Notes: generated by a model not told the origin, from the sequence alone. DNA of 46,108 nt from Adiantum capillus-veneris (GCA_014529385.2 JABFUD020000293.1:1-46108), one strand, 5' to 3'. Counted from the stretch's first letter, positions 1 to 10,476 are shown. A program made the numbers and translations.

Positions 1-267
1 TTTGATTCCCACTTAATCACCAAAATTTTCAAGAAAGGGGATTTAGTTCTAGTCCATTCCCTTAAGAAACACATTCCCAAGTTTAAGAAAAAGGTAAATG
101 GACCATTTATCATTGAAGATGTATTTCAAAGTGGAGCAGTAAAATTGTCAACCCTAGATGGTGAACCAATGCCTAATTGGATTAGTGGATGTCGTTTAAA
201 GAAATACAATTTGCCACTAACTAATGAATTGCTAGAGAGAATGCATGAGCCAAACAAAGGAAGGTGA
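1..267 (+). CDS. Ty3/gypsy integrase C-terminus (5' partial)
   Basis: The frame is open from base 1 to a TGA at 265-267 and encodes 88 residues of the C-terminal end of a Ty3/gypsy integrase. The visible hallmark is the KKGDLVLV motif (residues about 11-18), followed by a lysine-rich stretch, NGPFII (about residue 38) and KLSTLDGE. This is the small beta-barrel end of integrase that follows the catalytic core. The catalytic core itself lies outside the window. The TGA falls in a stretch where another frame (from about 249) continues smoothly into charged, helix-forming sequence. The polyprotein therefore probably once ran on, and a frameshift separates the parts. The family assignment is secure. 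Which clade of gypsy this is cannot be told from the fragment. Confidence 0.8.
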   Translation, partial: FDSHLITKIFKKGDLVLVHSLKKHIPKFKKKVNGPFIIEDVFQSGAVKLSTLDGEPMPNWISGCRLKKYNLPLTNELLERMHEPNKGR

Positions 268-1490
268 AGCGACAGCAGGTTATTGATGAAGCCCAGGAGG
301 AAGCTAGACTTCGGGTTCTCAAGCGTAAAGCTGCTCTCCAAAATCAACAAATACCGATTCCCATCAACACTTTGACACTAGATGATCGACGATGGGAATT
401 ACCTAAAGACGCAGTTTCAACAGATGACGACTGGTTAGATGGAATGGCTCTGCATCAAAGTACAGCTCAACAATCATAGCACCAATGCTTTGGTAGACAC
501 AGGAGCTAGAGTGAATGCAGTCAGTTATTCCACATACAAGAAGGCAACAAGTCAAGCATTGACCACAAGAATAACGACAATCAAAGGATGCAACAAGAAC
601 CCAACTCCAACATTGGGAGTAGTCAACTTGAACATGGTAGTACATGGATGCTCATGTCTGCATCAGTTTGTATGCTTGCTAGATGAACACATGAATAAAA
701 CGATGATTCTTGGCATTCCTTGGATGCGTACATACAAAGCAGTACCAGATTGGGATACAAATCAGCTAAAGCTATCACTTAAAGGAGGGCAACTCATTGT
801 TCCTATTGCACCAAGCAAAGAGGAATGGAAAAGATGCAATCAGAGGACCAATCCCCTCGACAAACAAATGCTACAAGTAGCATGCAAGGAGTTAGGCAAA
901 TTTGGGTACCAAAGGCGCAACTTGTGGATAAACCAAATCAGATCTAGGTGCCTAAAATTTCACCAAAGAAACAGAAGACGATTCGAATTCCAAGGATTCG
1001 AGCACATAATTGAGCATCTCTGAACAAGGAACCTAACATGAAAAGGGTTTGGAAGAAAAAGGAGCACTTATCTTCTCCACACAACGTGAAACCAATCAAA
1101 CAGTGGCGAGTTAAGTCTCAACAGACTCTCAAAAACCATGCACCAAGCAGACAGAGCTACCAATGGCGAGAAAAAGCTCGACAACCGTCTAAAGTGATCC
1201 CAACAGCTCAAGCAATCAGTGTGCTTAAACACCCTGATGGTACTATCAAACAGAGAGCACAAAGGCTACAAGATTTGCTCTTTGGAAGACATCAAAAGCA
1301 AACCTTGACATCGGAAACCCTTGAGTTATTTACTCAAGACCCAACTCTTGCACAACATATTGAGTTGAATTGCATTGATCTTCATATCATGGTAGAGCCA
1401 ATCACGGATATGCATAGACACAATTGTTGGACCCATGCACGCAGTCGTCCCGGAGAACGCCATCTAGGAGGGATGGAAGGGTACTACTAA
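264..1490 (+). pseudogene. Post-integrase tail of the gypsy polyprotein with retropepsin-like domain (frameshifted)
   Basis: Three overlapping frames read as one protein broken by frameshifts. Part one (264-479) is a charged linker rich in E, R, K and Q. Part two (439 to about 900) contains ALVDTGARVNAVS, the D-T-G-A active-site loop of retropepsins, and about 60 residues later ILGIPWMRTY, the usual second hydrophobic loop before the flap-distal strand. Part three (1038-1490) is a basic tail rich in W, K, R and Q, ending GGMEGYY and a stop. In ordinary Ty3/gypsy elements the protease precedes reverse transcriptase. Here a protease-like domain follows the integrase on the same strand within 200 bases. 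It could be an extra domain of this lineage or a second element joined end to end. The continuous charged linker favours the first. Confidence 0.6.
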
Positions 1491-1688
1491 ATACTAAGTA
1501 ATTAAGGACAATGTTTGAAGAGGGAGGAAAAAGTTTCATGTTAACGTGTGATTTTTTACAAAATTACCTAATAATGTCCTTATAATTCATCAACAAGGAA
1601 AAATTCACTGATAATATCTTCCCGATGAGTGTAAATAGTGTATATATTATCAAAAAATCATCAAAAATAGTCCTATTTTGGGTATTTT
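1491..1688. other. AT-rich 3' flank of the gypsy fragment, target of CACTA1
   Basis: This AT-rich stretch holds no open frame. It is probably 3' untranslated or LTR sequence of the gypsy element to its left, cut by the insertion of the CACTA element at 1689. No polypurine tract or LTR start can be identified with confidence. Confidence 0.4.
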
Positions 1689-1718
1689 CACTATAACACA
1701 ACATGGAGATATCGACGC
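1689..1718 (+). repeat. CACTA1 left terminal inverted repeat
   Basis: Starts with CACTATAACACAACA and ends TATCGACGC. It pairs with 9109-9138 at 22 of 30 positions without gaps. Flanked outside by TTT. Confidence 0.85.
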
Positions 1719-1832
1719 GCGTATATCGACGAAATTAGCGGGCGTCGCTATACGCGTGGAAAAGCTTTAATTCCCACGCATATATCGACGCCTATAACGA
1801 CGCGTATATCAACGCGTATAGCGACGCAAAAA
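1712..1832 (+). repeat. CACTA1 left subterminal repeats
   Basis: About seven copies, on both strands, of a motif close to TAT(A/G)(T/G)CGACGC, for example ATATCGACGC, GCGTCGCTATA and TATAGCGACGC. In En/Spm elements such clusters bind the element's own DNA-binding protein. The same motif family recurs at 8998-9117. Confidence 0.75.
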
Positions 1833-1936
1833 AATTTCGGGAAAAAAAGCGAAACCCACGAGCAGCAGGGGCCATTTTCGCCTGCGCTCTGCTCAAATTT
1901 TGGCCTCCACCTGCTGCACAGGTATTATGCCCTCCC

Positions 1937-1937
1937 A

Positions 1938-1973
<36 letters not shown>

Positions 1974-1990
1974 TACACACACACACACCG

Positions 1991-2022
<32 letters not shown>

Positions 2023-2037
2023 TACACACACACACCG

Positions 2038-2100
<63 letters not shown>

Positions 2101-2124
2101 CTACACACACACACGATGTAGGAA

Positions 2125-2183
<59 letters not shown>

Positions 2184-2198
2184 CGGTGTGTGTGTGTA

Positions 2199-2244
<46 letters not shown>

Positions 2245-2316
2245 GTGTGTGTGTGTGTAGGAAAGAGAGAGAGAGAGAGAGAGAGAAATGTGTGTGTGTG
2301 TGTGTGTGTAGGTAAT

Positions 2317-2350
<34 letters not shown>
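1937..2350. repeat. Giant inverted compound microsatellite
   Basis: Blocks of (CT)n separated by TTTCCTACACACACACACCG occupy the left half. The right half is their reverse complement, (GA)n blocks separated by GTGTGTGTGTAGGAAAG. The centre of symmetry is near 2115. Each arm is about 180-230 bp, so a transcript of either strand could fold into a long double-stranded stem. It lies between the left subterminal repeats and the TNP2 gene of CACTA1. The open frames over it (serine-leucine repeats) are artefacts of the repeat. Confidence 0.8.
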
Positions 2351-2351
<1 letters not shown>

Positions 2352-2789
2352 AATGTATGCTTAGGAAATTAAAATTAAAGAAAAATAATTAAAGAGAGAA
2401 ATGAAATGAAATGTTATATTAACGTCTTCGAAAGGCCAAAGTGACCTATGAGACATGAGACAAGAAAGTTACAATGTGATGGATCTGATATAAAGTCAGA
2501 GTAAGAAGATGACAAAATAAAATATTATGGAATCCTAAACTGCTGGGTATGGACTAAACGGTTAAACCAGCTAGCTGGGATAGGTAGATCATAGGAGATC
2601 CAGCAGTTGTCGCTGGCGGATCTCATCAATCTCCTCCATGGTCAGTAGTCTGACCGGGCATTATGCATGTCGAGCCAAAGTGACCTAGCTAGATCCTCTG
2701 ATGCAGCCTCTGTCGATGTTGTGTAGTCCTCCGCAGTCGTGGACGTCTAGATCTCCCTAGCTCAGTTGCTCGTTCGATCAGTAGAGAGA
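2351..2789. other. Non-coding stretch inside CACTA1
   Basis: No convincing open frame or repeat. Probably untranslated leader or intron of the transposase transcription unit. Confidence 0.4.
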
Positions 2790-2814
2790 TAGGGAAGTAG
2801 AGAGCGAGAGAGAG

Positions 2815-2865
<51 letters not shown>

Positions 2866-2885
2866 AGAGAGATAGAGAAAGAGAG

Positions 2886-2949
<64 letters not shown>

Positions 2950-2979
2950 GAGAGGAAATAGAGAGATAGAGAAAGAGAG

Positions 2980-3070
<91 letters not shown>

Positions 3071-3215
3071 GGGAAGTGAAGAGCAAGACGGAGAGAGAGA
3101 TCTGAAAATAAGGAAATAGAGAGAGAAAGAGAGATAGCGAGAGCGAGGTCGAGAGAGAGAGAGAGAAAGAGAGATAGCGAGAGTGAGATCAAGCGAGAAA
3201 GAGAGATCGAGATCG
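2790..3215. repeat. (GA)n / (TA)n compound microsatellite
   Basis: Long GA tracts interrupted by TA tracts (about 2887-2909 and 2980-3023), with GAAATAGAGAGATAGAGAAAGAGAG repeated on both sides of the first TA tract in slightly varied form. Low-complexity open frames across it are not genes. Confidence 0.85.
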
Positions 3216-3580
3216 CTTTTTTGAGCAAGAACCATGCAAGGCTTCTGAATCTTTCTCAAGTTGCTCATCCATCTCCACATTATCTTCTGGCTTGGACATG
3301 GAGGCCCCGTCCGTTTTACAATCAGGTAGAAAACTTTCATTGGGCTGAGAACTTCCATGGCTTGTGCTTTCATCAAGTGCGGCATTGGAAAGCTTTCTCT
3401 GACAGGCTACCTCGGAATGGAGGCAGGTGGGTTCGTAGACAGAGAAGAAACTATGGAACTAAAAGAGGCAAAGGGGTTTTGTCTGCTACATGCATTGCCA
3501 TGTACACCTAGGAGTGCACGTATGTGTCTACCCATATAGGATTTGACCAATAAAGACGAGATTTTGACCTGGTGGTCCTG

Positions 3581-3616
3581 ATCTCCGTACACCTCTGGAC
3601 CGAGGTGTACGGAGAT
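3581..3616. repeat. Perfect 15-bp hairpin upstream of CACTA1 TNP2
   Basis: The arms ATCTCCGTACACCTC and GAGGTGTACGGAGAT are perfect reverse complements around a 6-nt loop. It lies 90 bp before the TNP2 start exon, in presumed intron or leader sequence. Confidence 0.7.
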
Positions 3617-3704
3617 GGGGCAAGACTAGAGAATGCGAGGTAGTTTACATTGTGAGGAGTATATATATATATATATATTAAAACAAAATTCATAATCATT
3701 GTAG

Positions 3705-6700
3705 ATGGCAACGTCATCAACTAACATGAAGGAAAAGATTGCATGCTCGTGCACGCTCTGCAAGTATCAAATCCTGCGCAAGCGTAGGATATGTAATGAG
3801 CATGTGCACAAGTACGGAGAGTTTGCTAGAGAAACCGTACAGAATCTGGATCCTACGGAACGGGCATTGATTTCCGCGACATAGCACCTACATCTGAGAG
3901 AAAGAGAAAAAAGATTATGCGTGAAGGTCCGACCAATATAGAGCCACGGATGGAAGCAGAAAAGGGCTTACAAACAGAAGACGACGGCATGGAGGAGATG
4001 CTGGATGCCTTCTTCCAGACAAGCGAGTAGAACGCGAACGAAGCAGCACCAGAAGCCGTGCGCCTATCTCCTAAAGACATGTTGAGGAAGTTGGCACGTC
4101 AACCAATCTATGAAGGTGCCAAAATATCTGTGCTTCGTACTTGTCTGGCGTTTTTGAATCTTCAGTCAGTGTACGGGTGGTCAGATGCAAGCGTCACTGC
4201 TTTGTTTAGGTACGTAATTTATAAAAGAGATTTTCCGATTGCAACGGTGATGTGCTCGGAGAGCTTGTTAATTTAATGTGGCTTAAACACGTTATTGCAG
4301 GAGAAACTTCTCTCGGCTGGCAATGAAATGCCCCCCTCCAGGCCAAACGCAAAGCAACTTCTGACCTCAGTTGGCTTGGACTACAACAAGATTCATGCAT
4401 GTCAAAATGATTGCATTCTTTTTCGCAATGAATTCACAGATTGTATGTCGTGTCCTAAGTGCGGAGCAATGCACTACAAACAAGATGCAGTTGGCGAGAC
4501 AGTGCCAGATAAAGTGTTGCGGCATTTCCCTATTATTCCTAGGATAAAAAGCATGTTTCATTGTGGTTCCATTGCAAAGTTGATGCGGTCACATTCTACG
4601 AATAGATCCACTGACGCAACATTTAGGGTGCCCGCTCATTCACAGGCTTGGAGGCACATTGAAGATACCTGGCCACATTTTAAGAGTGAACCACGTAATT
4701 TGCGTTTGGGCATGGCAATGGATGGAGTCAATCCATTTGGCTTGAGAAGCTCGTCATGGAGCACTTAGCCTGTGTGCCTTATCAATTACAACCTCCCGCC
4801 GTGGCTTTCTATCAAGAAGGTTCATTTGATTTTAAGCTTGATTGTACCTGGTACGTTCAAGGCAAAAAACATGGATGTTTATCTAGCTCCACTAGTTGAT
4901 GAGCTCCAGGAGTTATGGCATGGGATCCACATAGCAGATGCGGTTGAACCAGTAGGACAACAGCATGCAAGGATCCATGGACTTCTTATGTGGACTATGC
5001 ATGATTGGCCAGGATACGGAGAAGCTTCTGGTAATGGTTATTGATTTACGAAATTCTCGCTATTCGCAAGCCCTTTGCCTTGGCCTGATTCATGCTTTGA
5101 TATATGCAGGACTAACAACTTCGGGATACAATGCATGTCCAATTTGCGGGAAGTCTTTGGATGTGCGCTATTCTACCTCTCTTTGAAAGACAATTTATCA
5201 AGGCCACCACCATTAACTTCCAGATGGCCATCACTTGCGCGAAGGCCAGCTTGGTCGCATCGAATGTCGTCCTATACATGTACAAGAGTGGCGTCGCTGA
5301 TGGGAGCAACATGAGGGGCAACCTGTTCCAGGAATGAAACGTTTGTCCATTCTCCATACGATGCCGTATTGGGGTGATCTACTAATTAACCATTTGCTGG
5401 ATCCAATGCATATATTCAAGAATGTGGGAGAGCTCCTTTGGAAGACAATCATGGGAATGAAAGACAATCGAGCTTCACAAGATGATTTGTAGTCGGTTGG
5501 AAAGATACCAGAGTTGTGGCCTTTCACCAATGCAGCTGGTCAAACAAAACTTCCAAGAGCGCCATGGCTATTGCTAAAAAACGAAGAGAGACAAGTGAAA
5601 AGGGTGATTTCAGAGTTCAGGATGCCAACAGGATATATGCGATGTCTCAAGACAGCATTCACCCGTGACGATCAACTGTCAGGGTTGAAATCGCACGACT
5701 GACATAAGTTCTTGCAATTCATTCTTCCAATTGCGACCAAGGGGTGTTTAACGGAGGAAGTGCGGACCTCCATATACAAGATTTCGGAGCTAGTGCGGTG
5801 GATCTCTTCCAAGGAGATACGGGAGGAATCTATTGCAGTCGCAAGGGCTAACTCCATTGAGGCAGTTTGCATGATTGAGAAGCATGGCAGAAGGATGGTT
5901 GGTGCAAGAGTCTCTTGTAATGACGACCGAATTTCTATCCATTTCTGACCCAGAAATGCCTCGACTGTGGAGCGATGAGGAGGATGCAAGACTGGTGGGA
6001 GAGGAGCCGCAAGGGCAAGGGGTGCCGAAGAAAATGAACCTAGCCATGCGAGAAAAGATCATGAAGTTCTGTATACTAAATTCAGCGTCGATGCAAAAAT
6101 GGCTTGAAAGGTACGAAGAAGAGAAAGAGAGACACAATCTAGAGCGACAGGATTTCAGGCGAAGTTGAATGACTAGAGGCTTACACTTGCCAGACTATCT
6201 CGCTCCTCTACCTAAATTCCCTACAATGGCATGGTTGGACAAGACAGTGAGAGCAGCTTGACAGATCGGAGAACCCATATCTCTAGAAGAGGAAGAGCTG
6301 GCTATTGGATGTGACTGGAAGTATCATACATACATGGCACTGTGGTCGCATGGAAAGAATTTCAGAACACAACAAATTGACAGCACAAGAAACACGTTTG
6401 ACAGTGGGGTAATGGTTAGTTTCATGCAAAAGAGCAGGTCCAGTGCTAGAGACACGAATGAGAGCACTAGCAACCTGGATTACTGTGGTCTGGTGTCAGA
6501 TATCCTGAAAGTAAGCTTCAGCGGTTTGAGATGTTTTTGTTGGATGTGAAGTGGTTCAAGGTGATTACTTCTGGTCGCAATGCAATGGTACACAGAGATG
6601 GAAACAAGCTTGTGCAAATAGATTCTACAAAGACTTGGACAGATGCGAGCGACACATTTTCTCTCCCCGAACATTGCGAGCAAGTGGTCTTTGTACCGGA

Positions 6701-7028
6701 CCCTCTAGAGCGACAATGGTGGTTTGTGGTTCAGGTTGCTCCAGGAAATAAACAAGTATTTGAAGGGCAAGATCTCCTGGAGGAAAGTCAGTCAGACGAC
6801 GTCCATACTACTGTGACATTAGATGAGATGGACGAAGGTATGGCAGAGGAATCTGACAGATATACGAGGGATGACGCAGACGAGCCAAGAATGACACTTG
6901 TAGATGAAGATGCAATGGATGAAGACAATCTGCCAGAACGAGTTGGGGCAGAGTTATGTTTGCAATTAGAGATAGGCAATGATATGGTGCAAGATCTTAT
7001 CGATGATGCCTCACTCGTCGAGGCCTAG
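3705..7028 (+). pseudogene. TNP2-type CACTA transposase (CACTA1), broken
   Basis: This encodes the DDE-type transposase of CACTA elements. The ATG at 3705 follows an acceptor-like TTGTAG. Residues about 14-41 hold a cysteine/histidine cluster (ACSCTLCK ... CNEHVHKYG) typical of the transposase-associated N-terminal domain. After a frameshift near 3865 and an in-frame TAG (4028-4030), an exon ends at GTACGT (4210). The next exon starts after TTGCAG (4301) and carries the TNP2 core, with motifs CQNDCILFRNE, CPKCG and VNPFG. A TAG at 4766-4768 sits where the sister element has TGG. Another intron (about 5033-5109) leads to ACPICG, LLDPMHIFKNVGE, LSGLKSHD (DUF4218-like) and SSKEI. The 3' part (about 6480-7028) resembles DUF4216 and ends in an acidic tail. 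Many stops and shifts make it a pseudogene. Confidence 0.85.
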
Positions 7029-7135
7029 GCCTGTAAGTGTTTGTGTGAAGACTTTGATTTAAAATGAAGCTTAAAGTTAATTTAAACAACTGTGTTCTAA
7101 CGCTTTATTTTACTTTCTTTGTGTAGGACTTTAGT

Positions 7136-8274
7136 ATGGTGGCAGACGAGATTCTAGATCCCGCTTCCATGAGTGCAAATGCATTCATGGGCTTCGTTAC
7201 ACGGATGACGCCTGCTCAGATGGCAGAGGCTTCTCAGTACTGGGTAGCCAGAGGCACGGGTACTACGCCTCCGGGCTTCACACCCGAGGGACCGACGCCT
7301 AGGGGGGGGATGCCTACGGGGTTCAGGACGCCTATGGGTACGACGCCTTCTTCTCCCATCACGGCCGCTTCGACACCTAGGGGTGGGGCAGAGGCGGGTA
7401 CGTCCTCATCTCCGCAGCACAAGCGCACTCGCCGATCTTGGTGATCGTCAGGTCGAGGTGGTGGTTGTTGTGGAGGAGGGTCCACAAATGCTTCAACCCC
7501 TCCTCGCTCACGACCCCCGCCTTACCCAAGCACACCTCTCGACACACCTCTTCGCACACCTCGGACACCTTGGGGGGCACACGATCCTAGTGCCTCCAAG
7601 CTCTATACTGTACGGGGAGATGGTTCTGTTGACATGGATAGAGTCGGGACTGAGATGCGACAGCGGATTCGCCAGCTCGTGGAGCTGCAGTTTTTGACTA
7701 GCATTCTGATGTCTTGGGATCAGCAAGACAAGGAAAAAGTCACTTACATAGTGGAGACCATCCTGAGAGAGTATCAGCCTGCTCCGGGTACTTCTGTTGT
7801 TTCGGCGCGGTGGATCAAGGGTGTTGCACGGGACACCATCAAACATCGATGAGATGCAGCTCGGAAGGCTTTCAGGACCGGCTCGCCGAAGCCTTCGGGC
7901 ATCCCACATAAGACGTGGCTGCAGATCAGGAAGGATGAGCGGACAGCGGCCACGCGGTTCAGACAGCAGCGTGAGGCCGCGCAAGTACGACAGATGACTA
8001 GGGGGACATCTCATCTTGGCAGCGGAGGCTTCGACACCTTTCGCTATGAGTTTGTGAGTTTCTAATCCAATCTTAACTATGGCATTTTTTTAAACGCAAT
8101 GAATCATGTATTCTTATTACTTTGATTTTTGTATAAACGCAGAATCTTACGATGTATCGAGCTCCATCACGCGAGGAGGAGTCAGATGGATATCGCAGAG
8201 GTATCTATGAAGTAATGGATGATCTTGAAGCTTCACGAGAACCTGTAGACTGGGAGGCCTTACAGTCTCGCTGA
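7136..8274 (+). pseudogene. CACTA1 second gene (ORF2), TP-G-repeat protein with transposase_24-like C-terminus
   Basis: An acceptor-like TGTGTAG precedes the ATG at 7136, 107 bp after the TNP2 stop. The N-terminal part reads TPAQMAEA and then a run of TP-x-G repeats (TPPG, TPEG, TPRG, TPMG). A frame change near 7440 leads to a proline/threonine-rich linker and a helical C-terminal part with WDQQD, VTYIVETI, an in-frame TGA at about 7851 where CGA (Arg) is expected, and HLGSGG. A final exon after CGCAG (about 8142) ends at 8274. The minus-strand ORF2 of CACTA2 shares the same order: SPAQLAAF, TP-x-G repeats, FDQQD, HYGSGG. It probably corresponds to the TnpA-like partner or the plant Ptta/En/Spm 'transposase_24' protein. 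That name is inferred from layout and motifs, not from a search. Confidence 0.65.
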
Positions 8275-8459
8275 TCGCTTGAGGTGAGACGTTAATATGT
8301 GTGATTTGATTTAATTAAGTCAGTATATGTGAAGTAATATCAATACTAATTTTGTGAGTTGTCCTATGTGCAGGTTGCGACGCGTAGTCATTAGTGGACC
8401 AGATTTCATCTATATGCTTTGTGATACACAAACACGCTTCTGTGTCTCTTTTTTGTACA

Positions 8460-8725
8460 AACAGTAAGTGTTCAGACGGTTATTGTTTCCCTTATGGTTA
8501 TGATTATTGTCATTGTCATTGTATAGACAGTTATTGTTTCTCTTTCTGGTTATGCTTATGATTATTGTTAATTTTGTTTATGGTTATGGTTATCTGTATT
8601 ATGGTTTTGATCAAAGTGGTTATAGCCGGTTATGGTTTTAAGTTATGGTTATGGTTATGGTTCGTTATGGTTATGCTTTTAAGTTATGGTTATGCTTTTA
8701 AGTTATGGCTATGCTTTTCAGTTGG
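8460..8725 (+). repeat. Degenerate TTATGG-type tandem repeat
   Basis: Repeats of TTATGG(T) with AAGTTATGGTTATGCTTTT longer units. Non-coding 3' region of CACTA1. Confidence 0.6.
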
Positions 8726-8893
8726 TACGGTTGTCTTTTATTGGCCTTAAATCTCATGTGAGATCCTACATGGATAGCATGTAGGAAGCGTATACATAAT
8801 ATGGTTTTTTTTTTTAAGTTTATGTAAAAACAAAGGGAACTCTGTCGAAATTTCTACCGCGGGAGCATGGTTGATATTTTGGTGCTGCTCGCT

Positions 8894-8981
8894 TTCTTGG
8901 GCAGAGGGCAAGAAGTCTGGCTGTGGCTGTGTCCATCTTTTAACTAGGCACAGGCCAGGCTACCTGCCCTCTGCCCAAGAA
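8894..8981. repeat. 17-bp perfect inverted repeat near the CACTA1 right end
   Basis: TTCTTGGGCAGAGGGCA at 8894-8910 is exactly complementary to 8965-8981, with a 54-nt spacer. It abuts the right subterminal repeats. Confidence 0.7.
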
Positions 8982-8997
8982 AAGTTTTTTGTCCTAT

Positions 8998-9117
8998 GGT
9001 CGTCGCTATATGCATCGTTATGCCCGTCGCTATGAGCGTCGCTATCCGCGTCGCTAATAGCGATTGGTTTCACAGCGATGCGTATAGCGACGCGCATAGC
9101 AACGGGCAGCGTCGATA
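8998..9117 (-). repeat. CACTA1 right subterminal repeats
   Basis: About eight copies of GCGTCGCTAT and its complement (CCGTCGCTATG, GCGTCGCTATC, TATAGCGACGC), matching the left cluster. Confidence 0.75.
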
Positions 9118-9138
9118 ACACCTGTTTTTGTTGTATTG
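9109..9138 (-). repeat. CACTA1 right terminal inverted repeat
   Basis: Read on the minus strand from 9138 it begins CAATACAACAAAAACAGG and ends TATCGACGC. It is followed outside by TTT, the same as the left flank. Confidence 0.8.
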
Positions 9139-10086
9139 TTTTCATCATTTTTGTTGAAAAGGAGGCTTAAAAATGGAGAAATCCAACAAACAACAATAAA
9201 GCTGTGTTTTTCAAGGGATTTTCTTAATTATTGGATTTTCACTTGGTTCTTTTTTTTAAAGAGCATTTTTCTATTTTCTTTGATTTTTTCAAATAAAAAG
9301 GTTAAAAATTAATAATAAATAGCAGGGAAGCTCAGATGGAAAAATGGAAGACATGGTGGTGATCAAAAAGACAAGGTGCACAAGCACAAAAATTTTCAAC
9401 GAAATCAGAAGATGAAAGCGGGAAGGCCAAATTAGGCGGCCAAGCCTACTTTTGCAAAATTCTTGCAGAATGAGCTACAGGAATTCAATTTTGGAAATTT
9501 TTGAGCCTAACATAGATTTCACGGCCTAATAGGACTAACGAGGAAATCTAGGGAAAATTGGTTCGGGAAGTCCAGGTATAGATATCCAGCTTACGCTAAA
9601 ACCACCTCATTTCCACTTGGAGCCTTTGTAGAGGGAGCATTTCAGCTTCTTCGCGCGTCATTTTTGGAACCCACAGTTGACCGTTTTCAACACCGTCTCA
9701 CAGGAGACATGAGGGATAAGTTCCTTACTAATCAATGATCCATTTTGTACGGCCGGTAGCTAGTCTAAAGCCCTAGAAAATACTCTAGAAGCCGAGCAGT
9801 GCACGAAGACCTACGACCTAAAAGTGACCATAGCGGGCCTGCGAGCTTGACCAAATCGGATGGGATTTGAACCATAGCATGCCCTAACATAATAGAACCA
9901 TTCCATACCATCAGATGATCATTCGACTGGGGTCAAGGGGATGCCCAGTAGAGAATTATGGTTTTTTTGGAAAGGCCAAAATTCTGACCTGACCCCACAG
10001 ATGGCTTGCTAATGAGGTTCATATACAATGTGTTAAGTATGGAGCTTGATTTACCCTTGTAATTTTCTATGGTAAAAGCGTACATT
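9139..10086. other. Unassigned spacer between CACTA1 and the LTR
   Basis: No gene seen. The text is AT-rich at first and more mixed later. It may be the continuation of the retroelement sequence that CACTA1 entered, but no boundary proves this. Confidence 0.4.
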
Positions 10087-10428
10087 TGTAAGACCCCCAT
10101 TATGAGGAGAAGCCATCGTGCATGAAGGAAAATCACTCGCCGGAAACCAAAATTTTCACAGCCAAAAATCAGAGGCAACTTTAGGGGCCTCGGGGGCGGA
10201 AGCCCCCAAGACTTTTTTTTTCCCTCGTCAGAATATTCCTTTTCGCCGGAATATTATGGTCGGACGACATCCGAAAAGTGGTCAGAAAACAACCCTCGGT
10301 TGGCTGGTGGCCGGTAATCAATGGCCGGTGGCCGAATTCAAAAGCGGACTTGTCTTCTCAAGGGCGGCCACACATGGGCGGATTGGAGGGTCCGATTTGG
10401 ACTTATCTACACAAGGGCAGCTACACAT

Positions 10429-10467
10429 GGCTGCCCTCTCTCATGCCTCTCATGAGAGAGGGCAGCC
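10429..10467 (+). promoter_or_regulatory. 17-bp perfect hairpin just upstream of the LTR TATA box
   Basis: Left arm GGCTGCCCTCTCTCATG and right arm CATGAGAGAGGGCAGCC are perfect complements around CCTCT. The hairpin ends ten bases before the TATA box. Confidence 0.6.
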
Positions 10468-10476
10468 CTTTTGGCC

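Larger units (their letters stand above)
1689..9138 (+). mobile_element. CACTA (En/Spm) transposon 1, complete from end to end, decayed
   Basis: The left end begins CACTATAACA at 1689. The right end, read inward from 9138, begins CAATACAACA, so the canonical CACTA has one change. The first 30 bases of the two ends align without gaps at 22 positions, and both finish with TATCGACGC. The three bases outside each end are TTT, matching the 3-bp target duplication of the superfamily, although T-rich flanks make this weak on its own. Subterminal repeats built on CGACGC lie inside both ends. Between them are a TNP2 transposase gene (3705-7028) and a second gene (7136-8274), both on the plus strand. 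At 7450 bp the size is normal for an autonomous CACTA element, but both genes carry stops, so it is now immobile unless helped. Confidence 0.88.

Noticed and set aside
1792-3385. Long open frames rich in Ser-Leu or Arg-Glu repeats on both strands
   Set aside because: They are created by CT/GA/TA/CA microsatellites. No start context, domain or mixed composition supports a protein.
8565-8725. TTATGG repeats as an interstitial telomere tract
   Set aside because: The plant telomere unit is TTTAGGG. These hexamers are degenerate and mixed with longer units.
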